From Streptomyces violaceusniger Tu 4113 (GTDB taxonomy: Bacteria; Actinomycetota; Actinomycetes; Streptomycetales; Streptomycetaceae), in assembly GCF_000147815.2 (NCBI RefSeq), contig NC_015957.1, positions 3,534,001 to 3,598,000 on the forward strand: a stretch of DNA of 64,000 bases. The letters run 5' to 3'. A program made the position numbers and the translations under genes. The notes below the pieces were generated by a model. That model was not told where the DNA came from. It saw only the letters and a list, made by a program, of their open reading frames with translations, and did not search any database. Shown piece after piece: positions 8,056-16,807 of this stretch (position 1 is the first letter of the stretch; every line of letters starts with the position of its first letter).

Positions 8056-8094
8056 GAGGACGCCAGGAAGGCCGGGCGCTTCCTTCCCGTCCTC
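8056..8094 (+). terminator. Hairpin after hsp18
   Basis: GAGGACG (8056-8062) pairs with CGTCCTC (8088-8094), and an inner GGAAG/CTTCC extends the stem. It sits 28 nt after the hsp18 stop. Confidence 0.6.
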
Positions 8095-8151
8095 TGCCCC
8101 GTCCTCCGCGACCTCCGCGATCACTCGCGTACACCATCATGACAAGCAAGC

Positions 8152-8613
8152 ATGACGAGAAAGGCAATCGACCCAGCCATGCCGGTCCAGTCCGAATACG
8201 CCCCGACCGCAGCGGAGATGAGGTTCGACCAGATGCTGGAGAAGGTCCGCTATGAAGGGGCCTACCCCACCCGTGAACGGGCCGAGACGGTCGTCCGTGC
8301 CGTGCTCGCCGGCCTGGGCCGGCAGCTCACCGGCGATGAGCGGGTCGACCTCGCCGCCTGTCTGCCCGTGGAGGCGGCCCGGGCGCTCGCCGACCAGATC
8401 CCCGCCCCCGAGCCCCTCACCGGCTGGGGCTTCGTCAAGGACATCGCCACCCGGGTGGGCGGCACTCCCGCCACCGCTCGCTGGGACACCGGCTCCGTCC
8501 TCAAGGTCGTCACGCAACTCGCGGGAGACGGGCTGGTGGACCGTATCCTCGCCCAGCTTCCCTCCGGCTATGCCCTCCTGTTCGGCCGGATCGAGTTGAC
8601 GCGCGCGGCCTGA
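8152..8613 (+). CDS. DUF2267 domain protein
   Basis: A 153-residue protein consisting mostly of a DUF2267 domain (FDQMLEKVRYEGAYPTRERA near the N-terminus, RADxx-like helical repeats, then VLKVVTQLAGDGLVDRILAQ). DUF2267 proteins are small helical proteins of unknown function, frequent near stress and heat-shock genes in actinobacteria, which fits this position after hsp18. A 10-bp hairpin follows. There is no signal peptide. The start could also be ATG 8179 (MPVQSEYAP). Confidence 0.8.
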   Translation: MTRKAIDPAMPVQSEYAPTAAEMRFDQMLEKVRYEGAYPTRERAETVVRAVLAGLGRQLTGDERVDLAACLPVEAARALADQIPAPEPLTGWGFVKDIATRVGGTPATARWDTGSVLKVVTQLAGDGLVDRILAQLPSGYALLFGRIELTRAA

Positions 8614-8632
8614 CTGCCGACGCCTTTCAGCA

Positions 8633-8667
8633 GCGCCATCCGTACCTCAGTGTGGTGCGGATGGCGC
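8633..8667 (+). terminator. Hairpin after the DUF2267 gene
   Basis: GCGCCATCCG (8633-8642) pairs perfectly with CGGATGGCGC (8658-8667) around a 15-nt loop that can itself pair partly. It begins 20 nt after the stop. Confidence 0.75.
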
Positions 8668-8814
8668 CCGGGCATGCCTCGACGTACCAGCTCAGGTTGG
8701 AGTCCTTGTCCCTGGTGCCGGTGGCCCCGCCGCGCTGGGGGATGCCGGCGGGGAGACGAGGGCCGTCCGTGTGGAGACCCCGGAAGAGCGGGCCGACCGT
8801 AGGTGAGCCGAGTT

Positions 8815-8850
8815 GCAGGGGCGGGGGCAGGGGCGGGGGCAGGGGCAGGG
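8815..8850. repeat. Six 6-bp G-rich tandem repeats
   Basis: Six units of GCRGGG (A or G alternating at the third base) run uninterrupted in the gap before the PLP-enzyme operon. Repeated G3-4 runs could form a G-quadruplex in the + strand. Confidence 0.75.
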
Positions 8851-8939
8851 GTGAGCCTACGGGCCGGGTGGCTGCGGCTCGGAAAGAGGCCGAAACGATC
8901 GGCGACAGCGTCTTGCGCCGGGGCTTAATGACGTTTGTA

Positions 8940-8957
8940 GGCGGAAATGATTACGCC
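8940..8957. promoter_or_regulatory. Weak Zur-box-like palindrome upstream of the PLP operon
   Basis: GGCGGAAATGATTACGCC is an imperfect palindrome whose AAATGATT core equals the centre of the actinobacterial Zur consensus, but the outer bases do not match (about 9 of 17). It lies ~50 bp before GTG 9006. Only a candidate. Confidence 0.25.
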
Positions 8958-9005
8958 CGAACGGTTGTCCCGGTTACGGTCGGTTGGTTCTGAGGGAAGG
9001 GACCT

Positions 9006-10514
9006 GTGGTGGGTGTGCCCCTGTACCTGCGGCCGCGACTGGAACCACCGCTCACCGGGCTGCTGGACGCCGGACCGTTCCTGCACTCCCTTGTCGACGC
9101 GCTCGGATCTCCGCTCAACGTGCTGCTCCCGGAGCGGATCGCCGAGAACACCGAACGGTTTCGCGACGTCTATCGCCGTCACCACCTCGCCGGGCGGGTG
9201 TACTTCGCGCACAAGGCGAACCGGTCCAGCTCCCTGGCGCGGCGGCTGGCGGCGGAGGATCCGGCCGCGGTGGGGGTTGACGTGGCCTCGCTGGGGGAGT
9301 TGCGGCACGTCCTGGGGTGCGGCTTCACTCCGGAGCGGATCATGGCCACCGGGCCCAAGGATCCGGAGTTCCTGTGGCTGGCCGCCCGCGTCGGGGTGAC
9401 AGTGAACCTCGATTCACGCGGCGAGCTGGAGCAACTGGCCGATCTGGTACGCAAGTACGCCTTGCCCCGGGTCGATGTCCTCCTGCGCCTCTCCGAGTTC
9501 GAGTCGGCCGCGGGTCCCGAGGCGTCCGGTGTGCGGGTGCTCTCACGGCGCAGCCGCTTCGGCTCCCCGGCAGGGGAGGCGGGCGAGCTGCTGTCCGCTG
9601 TGGAACGCCACCGTGACGCCGTGGAGCTGACCGGTGTCGCGTACCACCTGGACACCACCGGTTTCGCCGAGAAGGTCCGCGCGCTGGAACGCTGTGTGAT
9701 GGTCATGGACGAGTGCCGGGCCCGGGGCTTGGCGCCGCGCGTCGTCGACATCGGCGGCGGCTTCGGGGTCGGCTACGTCGCCGACGCCGGTGAGTGGGAG
9801 AGCTACACCACCGCGCTGACCGAGGCGGTGCTCGGCACCCGTCCGGCCCTGACCTGGCGCGGGCACGGCTACGGGCTGCGCAACGAGGGCGGCACGGTGC
9901 GCGGGGCCGCGGCGCTCTACCCGGCGCACCGCCCCACCGCCGGGCCCGGCTACCTCGATGAGCTGCTCTCGCTGTCCGCACCCGCGCTGGGCCGCCCGTC
10001 GGCCACCCTGCTCCTGGAGCACCTTTACGACCTGTGTGCCGAACCGGGCCGGGCCCTGGTCGACCAGTGCGGGCTCTCGCTGGCGCGAGTCCTGGACGTA
10101 CGGCGTACGGGGGAGGGGGCGGGGCCGGGGGAGTATCTGGTGCGTCTCGGCATGAACGCCGGGGACGTGAGCCTGGAGGAGCACGGTGTACTCGTCGACC
10201 CCGTCCTGCTGCCCCGTACCGGAGGGGGAGGGGAGAGAGACGAGGAACCGGTGGGGGTGTACCTCGTCGGCAATCTCTGTCTGGAGGCCGATCTGATCAC
10301 GCGGCGCATGGTTTTCCTCCCCCGGCTGCCGCGCACCGGCGACCTGCTGGCCTTCGCCAACACCGCGGGCTATGCGATGGACTTCCACGCCCATCACGCA
10401 CAACGGCAGCCGGTCGCCCGCACGGTCGCGGTCGTACGGGAGGGGGGCTCCTGGCGCTGGTGCCTGGACGAGGAGTACTGGCCGATCACCAACGCGGGGG
10501 GAGCGTTGTCATGA
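9006..10514 (+). CDS. Y4yA-family fold-type III PLP-dependent decarboxylase-like enzyme
   Basis: A 502-residue protein of the alanine racemase N/ornithine-DAP decarboxylase fold. K70 in YFAHKANRSS is the Schiff-base lysine. DIGGGFGVGY is the glycine-rich phosphate loop, and CEADLITRR-like and cofactor-binding C-terminal segments follow. NCBI calls this branch Y4yA family after a Rhizobium symbiotic-plasmid protein. The reaction is unknown; decarboxylation of an amino-acid-derived intermediate is the family expectation. GTG 9006 follows GGGAAGGGA closely. It is first in a three-gene operon with ATGA overlap to the next gene. Confidence 0.85.
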   Translation: MVGVPLYLRPRLEPPLTGLLDAGPFLHSLVDALGSPLNVLLPERIAENTERFRDVYRRHHLAGRVYFAHKANRSSSLARRLAAEDPAAVGVDVASLGELRHVLGCGFTPERIMATGPKDPEFLWLAARVGVTVNLDSRGELEQLADLVRKYALPRVDVLLRLSEFESAAGPEASGVRVLSRRSRFGSPAGEAGELLSAVERHRDAVELTGVAYHLDTTGFAEKVRALERCVMVMDECRARGLAPRVVDIGGGFGVGYVADAGEWESYTTALTEAVLGTRPALTWRGHGYGLRNEGGTVRGAAALYPAHRPTAGPGYLDELLSLSAPALGRPSATLLLEHLYDLCAEPGRALVDQCGLSLARVLDVRRTGEGAGPGEYLVRLGMNAGDVSLEEHGVLVDPVLLPRTGGGGERDEEPVGVYLVGNLCLEADLITRRMVFLPRLPRTGDLLAFANTAGYAMDFHAHHAQRQPVARTVAVVREGGSWRWCLDEEYWPITNAGGALS

Positions 10515-11848
10515 GGTACGACAGCATCACGGAGGCCATCGGCAACACGCCGCTGGTACGCATCGACCCGGCCGTGCACGGCCTGCGCCACATCGACCTG
10601 TACGCGAAGCTGGAGATGCTCAACCCGTTCGGCTCGGTCAAGGACCGGCCCGCCTGGAACATGGCCCTGCCTCATCTGGAGGCCGCGGGCCGGCGCGGTG
10701 AGACGGTCGTGGAACTCTCCAGCGGCAATACGGCCAAGGCTCTCGCCCTGCTGGCGGGCATGCACGGGCTGCGGTTCAAGAGCGTGACCAACCGGATGCG
10801 GGTGCCGGAGATCAAGGAACTGCTTCTGCTGCTGGGCGCCGAGATCGAGGAACTGCCCGGGCAGAGCGAGTGCCTCGACCCGACCGACACCGACGATCCC
10901 CTGACCCGCTTCCACCAGGCGCTGACGGAGCCGGGCAGCGCGTATCTGCACACCGATCAGTACTTCAACCCGCGCAACACCGAGGCGCACGCGGCGGGCA
11001 CCGGCCCGGAGATCGTCAAGGACCTGGACGGGCGGGCGCCCGACTGGTTCATCGCCTGCGTCGGCACGGCCGGTTCGTCGACCGGCGTGGCCAGGGTGCT
11101 GCGCGAGCACGACCCGGAGGTACGGGTCCTCGGCCTGGTCGCCCACAAATCGGACTTCATCCCCGGCATCCGCACCATCGACGAGGTGCGCCAGGTCGGC
11201 CTGTTCGACCCGGCGACGTACGACACGATCGAGTCGGTGACCTCCGAGGAGGCCATCGACGGCATGCTGACGCTCATCCGGCGCTGCGGACTGCTGTCGG
11301 GACCGACCGGAGGCGCCGCCTACCAGGGGGCGATCCGCCATCTGCGGGCGGTGGACGCGGAGTTGACGGATCCGGGGTTCCGCCGGACAGCGGTCTTCAT
11401 CGTCTGCGACCGGGCCGAGAGCTATCTGAGCTATGTGCGCCAGCGCCGGCCCGAACTCCTGGGGCAGCCCCGCCGCGGACACTTAGCCGCCGCCCTCACC
11501 GGCGCCGAGGTGGCGGCCCAGGCCAAGGTCATCGGCGTCGACGACGCCCGGCGGTGGATCGCCGACGCAGAGCCGCCCCCGCTCGTGGTCGATCTGCGGG
11601 GCCCGCACGCGTACGCCGCGCTGCACATCGAGGGCTCGGTCAACTTCGTCGACGAGCTTTTCGAGGAACTCGTCCGGGGCGGACTGCCCTTCAGCAAGCG
11701 GCGGCCGGTGCTGCTGGCCTGCCCGGTCGGCGAGAAGTCCGCCCGGTACGCCGCGCTGCTGACCCGGATGGGGCATCCCGATGTGCGCAGCCTGGCCGGC
11801 GGCATCGTCGCCTGGCGGGACGCGGGCGCGCCGCTGGTGAGGGAATGA
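10511..11848 (+). CDS. Cysteine synthase-like PLP enzyme with C-terminal rhodanese domain
   Basis: A 445-residue fusion. Residues ~1-325 are a fold-type II beta-family synthase (PLP lysine K44 in PFGSVKDRPAWN; SGNTAKAL substrate loop; GTAGSSTGVARVL phosphate loop) resembling SbnA/CysM-type enzymes. Residues ~335-445 are a rhodanese domain with active-site C404 (LACPVGEKSARY). It overlaps both neighbours by ATGA, so the three proteins are probably made together. A beta-replacement enzyme joined to a sulfur-transfer domain suggests sulfur incorporation or diaminopropionate-type chemistry (inference). Confidence 0.88.
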   Translation: MRYDSITEAIGNTPLVRIDPAVHGLRHIDLYAKLEMLNPFGSVKDRPAWNMALPHLEAAGRRGETVVELSSGNTAKALALLAGMHGLRFKSVTNRMRVPEIKELLLLLGAEIEELPGQSECLDPTDTDDPLTRFHQALTEPGSAYLHTDQYFNPRNTEAHAAGTGPEIVKDLDGRAPDWFIACVGTAGSSTGVARVLREHDPEVRVLGLVAHKSDFIPGIRTIDEVRQVGLFDPATYDTIESVTSEEAIDGMLTLIRRCGLLSGPTGGAAYQGAIRHLRAVDAELTDPGFRRTAVFIVCDRAESYLSYVRQRRPELLGQPRRGHLAAALTGAEVAAQAKVIGVDDARRWIADAEPPPLVVDLRGPHAYAALHIEGSVNFVDELFEELVRGGLPFSKRRPVLLACPVGEKSARYAALLTRMGHPDVRSLAGGIVAWRDAGAPLVRE

Positions 11849-13071
11849 ACGCGGTGGACCCCGTGTGCGGGGAGGAGCGGGCCGAAGCGGCGGACTGGCA
11901 GCGCGAGGCGCGGGAGCAGTTCCCCATCATCGCCGCCCACCCCGAGCTGGCCTACCTCGACAGCGCGGCCACTTCCCAGAAGCCCAGAGCCGTCCTGGAA
12001 GCCGTCCAGGCATATCTGACGACCTCGAACGCCAACGCGGGGCGGGGCACCTACCCGTGGGCCAACCGCACCACGGAACTGGTGGAAGGGACCCGCCAGA
12101 GGGTCAAGGACTTCCTCGGCGACCCGGAGCCGCAGCGGTCCGACGTCCACTTCACCAGTGGCACCACCGAAGGGCTGCGCACCATCGCCCGTGACTGGCT
12201 CACCACGTACCTCGCCGACGGTGACGAGATCCTCGTTCCGTTCGGCGACCACCAGGCGAATCTGGACCCCTGGCTGGAGGCCCGGCGGCTGCTGGCCGAC
12301 CGGGGAATCGACATCCGCGTGCGGGCACTGCCGTACCAGGTGGAGTCGGGTGACTACCACCACCGGGCGCTGGACCGGGTCGTCGGCCCGCGCACCCGCT
12401 TCGTCGCCGCCACGCACATCCACCACGTGTACGGCGGCGACATGAACGTGCACCGCATCCGTGCCGCCGTCGGCCCGGACGTCCCGATCGCTCTGGACGC
12501 CGCCCAGAGCGTGGGCCATCTGCCGGTCCGCGTCGACCAGTCCACGCTCGACGTGGACTTCGTGGTCTTCTCGGGGCACAAGGCCCTCGCGCTGCCCGGC
12601 TCCGGGGCGGTCTGGGCACGGAACTCGCGAGGGCCGGTGTTCCGGCCCGGCGGCTGGCACGGCACCCCCAACACCGTGGGCATCGCGTCTCTGGAAGCCG
12701 CGTTCGACTGGCTGGACACGGTCGGTACGGACCGGATCGCGCGCTGGACCGCCGCCCTCACGACCCGGCTGACCGACGGGCTGCGACGCCTTGCCGCGTA
12801 CGAGATCCTGGGCTGCCAGTCCAGCCTGGCCGCCGGCTCCGTCGTCCCCGCCGCGCAGCGGCGCCACGGCATCGTCACTTTCCGGCACCACGACATCCGT
12901 TCGGATGACCTCGGCTTCATTCTTTTCAGCCATGGCTTCATGGTGCGGGCCGACAGTCTCTGCCAGGCCGGGGCGGCCGAGAAGGACGGCTCGGTGCGGG
13001 TCAGTCTGCACGTGTACAACACCGTGGACGAGATCGACCGCCTGCTGACTGTACTCGCGTCGCTCATGTAA
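11845..13071 (+). CDS. Class V aminotransferase / cysteine desulfurase-like enzyme
   Basis: A 408-residue fold-type I PLP enzyme of the SufS/CsdA branch. K246 in VFSGHKALAL binds PLP. HIHHVYG and DAAQSVGHLPV are conserved cofactor segments. C373 (RADSLCQAG) aligns with the mobile-loop cysteine of cysteine desulfurases, though the RxGHHC context is changed. It could mobilise sulfur for the rhodanese domain encoded just upstream, or act as a beta-lyase/aminotransferase. It is the last gene of the operon; the stop lies 8 bp before a Zur-like box. Confidence 0.87.
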   Translation: MNAVDPVCGEERAEAADWQREAREQFPIIAAHPELAYLDSAATSQKPRAVLEAVQAYLTTSNANAGRGTYPWANRTTELVEGTRQRVKDFLGDPEPQRSDVHFTSGTTEGLRTIARDWLTTYLADGDEILVPFGDHQANLDPWLEARRLLADRGIDIRVRALPYQVESGDYHHRALDRVVGPRTRFVAATHIHHVYGGDMNVHRIRAAVGPDVPIALDAAQSVGHLPVRVDQSTLDVDFVVFSGHKALALPGSGAVWARNSRGPVFRPGGWHGTPNTVGIASLEAAFDWLDTVGTDRIARWTAALTTRLTDGLRRLAAYEILGCQSSLAAGSVVPAAQRRHGIVTFRHHDIRSDDLGFILFSHGFMVRADSLCQAGAAEKDGSVRVSLHVYNTVDEIDRLLTVLASLM

Positions 13072-13079
13072 AGCTGGAA

Positions 13080-13094
13080 TGAAAACCGTTTCCA
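13080..13094. promoter_or_regulatory. Zur box upstream of the methyltransferase gene
   Basis: TGAAAACCGTTTCCA is a 7-1-7 palindrome with a single unpaired position, close to the consensus TGAAAATGATTTTCA. TACATT (13099-13104) may be the -10, placing GTG 13110 at or near the transcript start. Confidence 0.65.
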
Positions 13095-13109
13095 CCTGTA
13101 CATTCGGCG

Positions 13110-13919
13110 GTGTCCGCGACAGGTGACAGACGGAAGAGGTGGCGCGACCAGATGGGCGTGAGCATGGCGACGGCCAAAATGTGGGTGGAGCGCTGGGAGC
13201 GACAACAGCAGCACTACGCCGTCGACCGCGAGGAGCGGTTCACCGTGGTCGCCGATGTTGTCGAACACGTTACGGCCGGCCGCGACCGGCCTCTCGTCCT
13301 GGACCTGGGCTGCGGACCCGGCTCCCTGGCCGCCAGACTCGCCGAGCGCCTGCCGGACGCGGAGATCGTCGCCGTCGACATGGACCCGCTCCTCCTGGAA
13401 CTCGGCCGCACCCACCACGCGGGCGCCGCCCGCTACGTCGACACCCTGATCGGCGACGACGGCTGGACCGACGCCCTCGAACTGGGCCGCCCCCTGGACG
13501 CGGCCGTCTCGACGACAGCCCTCCACTACCTCCCCGAGCCGACGCTCCTGTGCACGTACCGCCGTCTCGGGTCACTCCTGCGCTCCGGCGGTGCCCTCGT
13601 CAACGGCGACCACTTTCCCCAGGACGGCCCGCTCTGCTCGGAGCTCACCGCGCATGTGGGGCGCCGCCGGGCCGAGCGGGCAGGCAGTCACGGCCACGAG
13701 GACTGGGAATCCTGGTGGGCCGCGGCGGCCCGGGACCCCGAACTGGCCGACCTGTTCACCCAGCGTGAGCAGCGCCGCCCCGCAAGCGGCGGTGGCAACG
13801 AGGGCGGCCACCTGACCGCGGCCCGCCATGCGGAACTGCTGCGACAGGCGGGCTTTGGCCAGGTCGCCCCGGTCTGGCAGTTCGGCGACAGCCACGTCCT
13901 TGTGGCGGTCAAGGACTGA
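13110..13919 (+). CDS. Class I SAM-dependent methyltransferase
   Basis: A 269-residue Rossmann methyltransferase. Motif I LVLDLGCGPG at 62-71, acidic motif II (IVAVDMDP) and motif IV (AAVSTTALHYLP) are visible. The substrate is unknown. The start is GTG 13110 if leaderless; ATG 13152 or 13164 are alternatives. A Zur-like box overlaps its promoter, so it should be expressed in zinc limitation. It follows the PLP operon by only 38 bp and could act on the product of those enzymes (inference). Confidence 0.85.
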   Translation: MSATGDRRKRWRDQMGVSMATAKMWVERWERQQQHYAVDREERFTVVADVVEHVTAGRDRPLVLDLGCGPGSLAARLAERLPDAEIVAVDMDPLLLELGRTHHAGAARYVDTLIGDDGWTDALELGRPLDAAVSTTALHYLPEPTLLCTYRRLGSLLRSGGALVNGDHFPQDGPLCSELTAHVGRRRAERAGSHGHEDWESWWAAAARDPELADLFTQREQRRPASGGGNEGGHLTAARHAELLRQAGFGQVAPVWQFGDSHVLVAVKD

Positions 13920-14013
13920 TACGCCCGGATGTCTCCGTGAGGTCCCGCCCGGTGCCGGGAGGCACACCCCGGCCGGGGGCGGCAGCCGGTGACCTTCCTC
14001 GTCCAGAGGGTTG

Positions 14014-14574
14014 TTACAGGGCCAGGCTCATCAGGATCTCGTCCCGGTCGTCGCCGGGGGCCACCCGCAGTGCCCCCGGCCATCGGCCGATCTCCGCCCA
14101 GCCCAGCTTGGCGTAGAACTCCTCCAGCCCCAGACCCGCCCTCGCGGCGAGCCCCAGCCGTTCCAGGCCCATCTCGTCGCGTGCGATGCCGGGGACGCGG
14201 CGCATCAGCGCGGCGCCGATGCCCAGACCGCGGAAACGGGTGTGCGTCTGGACGTGGTTGACCACGCCGCAGTGTGTGACGAGCGGATGTGGATCGCGGC
14301 GAAGGATGAGCCAGCCCGCGAGCACACCCTCGACGGCGGCCACGAGCAGCCTGCCGCGTCGCGGATCAAGTCCGTGGACGATCTGGTCCACCACTGGTCC
14401 GACGTCCCGCGTGCTCACGGGCGGCAGCGGGAAGCCGCCCGCGAGAACCGCCCCGCCCGCGTTGCTCACGGCCGTCCAGCAGTCGATCAGCTCCCGCCTG
14501 AGGGCAGGGGTGATCTCCTGGGGCCGGGAGAACTGTGCGAACTCGGGTGACTTCACCGTCTCGTGCGCTGCCAT
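14014..14574 (-). CDS. GNAT-family N-acetyltransferase
   Basis: A 186-residue single-domain GNAT protein. Acetyl-CoA-binding motif A reads RFRGLGIGAALMRR at ~118-131, followed by motif B with LEEFYAKLGWAEIG typical of small-molecule or amino-group acetyltransferases. It is cytosolic. It is convergent with the methyltransferase gene. No promoter motif was recognised. The substrate is unknown. Confidence 0.85.
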   Translation of the reverse strand: MAAHETVKSPEFAQFSRPQEITPALRRELIDCWTAVSNAGGAVLAGGFPLPPVSTRDVGPVVDQIVHGLDPRRGRLLVAAVEGVLAGWLILRRDPHPLVTHCGVVNHVQTHTRFRGLGIGAALMRRVPGIARDEMGLERLGLAARAGLGLEEFYAKLGWAEIGRWPGALRVAPGDDRDEILMSLAL

Positions 14575-14653
14575 GACGAGCAGCCTGCCAGACGGCGCGG
14601 CCGCGCGTGGGTCACCTCTGCTCCTCCCCTCAAAGGCAGGTCGGCGCCGTCGT

Positions 14654-15046
14654 TCAGGTGGGTTGGGGCGTTGCCTTCCTGGCTCCCCACCGTCGGGTGC
14701 GGTAGGTGCCCGCCAGCCGGCAGACGATGTAGATGGTGAACGAGATGGTCGTCACGTAGGGGCTGATGGGGATGGAGCTGCCGAGAGCGAGCAGGATGCC
14801 GCCCTCGATCGAGGCGACGGCGAAGACCACACTGAGCACCGGCAGCAGCACGGGCGACGCGGTGATGCGGGCGGCCGCCGCGGCGGGGGTGACGACGAGG
14901 GTGAGGACCAGCAGCGCGCCGACGATCTGCACCGACAGGGCGACCGCGAGTCCGAGCACGATCATGAAGGCGATGGACAGTGCGTGCACCGGCACCCCGC
15001 GGGCCTCGGCGACGTCCGGATCGGCGCTGGCCGACGAACTGTGCAT
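14654..15046 (-). pseudogene. znuB: Truncated ZnuB-type metal ABC transporter permease
   Basis: The 130 residues match only the C-terminal part of ZnuB/ABC-3 permeases: EARGVPVHALSIAFMIVLGL, VQIVGALLVLTLVVTPAAAA and two further membrane segments. Intact ZnuB proteins are ~280-290 residues with eight or so helices; the first half is absent and no znuA or znuC lies alongside. A Zur-box-like site remains ~50 bp upstream of the fragment. It is most simply a relic of a Zur-controlled zinc importer after a deletion. Confidence 0.75.
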
Positions 15047-15093
15047 GACGCTTGCCTCCCGCTACACAGGCATCGATCTGTTGCGCATGCTAG

Positions 15094-15110
15094 TTGAACA
15101 TGACATCCAT
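15094..15110. promoter_or_regulatory. Zur-box-like site upstream of the znuB relic
   Basis: TTGAACATGACATCCAT matches 13 of 17 positions of the extended Zur consensus TTGAAAATGATTTTCAT. Confidence 0.5.
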
Positions 15111-15218
15111 GACCAGGATTGTTGTGCTGTCACATGCCCGGCTGCAGGTGGGGGTGGGGAGCGACGGCGCGTTGTCCGAGCGGTTACGCATGGCGCCCGC
15201 TTCGCGGCACGCCGTTGG

Positions 15219-16442
<1,224 letters not shown>

Positions 16443-16449
16443 CGGGCGG

Positions 16450-16620
16450 TCAGCCCTCGGGGCTCAGCAGTCCGCGCCGATAGGCGGGGACGAGGTTGCG
16501 CGGCACCCGGTGTTCGCGGCCGTCGATGGTGATCGTCACCAGTTCCGGCGTGTTCGCCTTCCACTGGGCGCGGCGGTGGCGGGTGTTGCTCCGGGACATC
16601 TTCCGCTTGGGCACGGCCAT
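16450..16620 (-). CDS. rpmF: Ribosomal protein bL32, zinc-free form
   Basis: A 56-residue protein beginning [20 protein letters not shown], diagnostic of L32. The CxxC pairs that bind zinc in the common actinobacterial L32 are absent; the C-terminus is instead [18 protein letters not shown] and onward. Such paralogues replace the zinc-bound form when Zn is scarce, freeing the metal. It is read away from the Zur box at 16.67 kb and is followed by the COG0523 GTPase. Confidence 0.92.
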   Translation of the reverse strand: MAVPKRKMSRSNTRHRRAQWKANTPELVTITIDGREHRVPRNLVPAYRRGLLSPEG

Positions 16621-16668
16621 GACGTCAAGGGTCCTTTCCTGTTCGGCGGGTGGTCACCTGCAGCCTAT

Positions 16669-16691
16669 ATGAAAATGGGTACCGTTTCCAT
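16669..16691. promoter_or_regulatory. Zur-type palindrome between rpmF and the CobW-like gene
   Basis: A 23-bp interrupted palindrome begins ATGAAAATG and ends CGTTTCCAT, with 8 of 11 pairs matching. It lies between two divergent genes and can control both. The same 23-bp layout recurs at 18769-18791. Confidence 0.65.
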
Positions 16692-16734
16692 GTAGTCTCC
16701 GCGGTGACACTGTGACGTCGTCATCCAGGAGGAG

Positions 16735-16785
16735 ATGTGCCGCTGGTGCTGCTACGGGTGCGCAGAACCGCCCATGCCGTCGTGA
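16735..16785 (+). CDS. Possible cysteine-rich 16-residue leader peptide
   Basis: ATG 16735 directly after AGGAGGAG opens MCRWCCYGCAEPPMPS, with four Cys in nine residues. An overlapping GTG frame from 16737 (24 residues) ends at 16811, sharing GTGA with the start of the CobW-like gene. Either frame could couple translation to the downstream gene. A Cys-rich leader in a Zur-controlled transcript could respond to cysteine or zinc. No homologue is recognised, and the ribosome-binding site is very close to the ATG. Confidence 0.35.
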   Translation: MCRWCCYGCAEPPMPS

Positions 16786-16807
16786 CCGCCCTTGCCCAGG
16801 TGGCGGA

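Noticed and set aside
8652..8993. 113-codon frame between DUF2267 and the PLP operon
   Set aside because: It contains the G-rich tandem repeat, has no ribosome-binding site and no homology.
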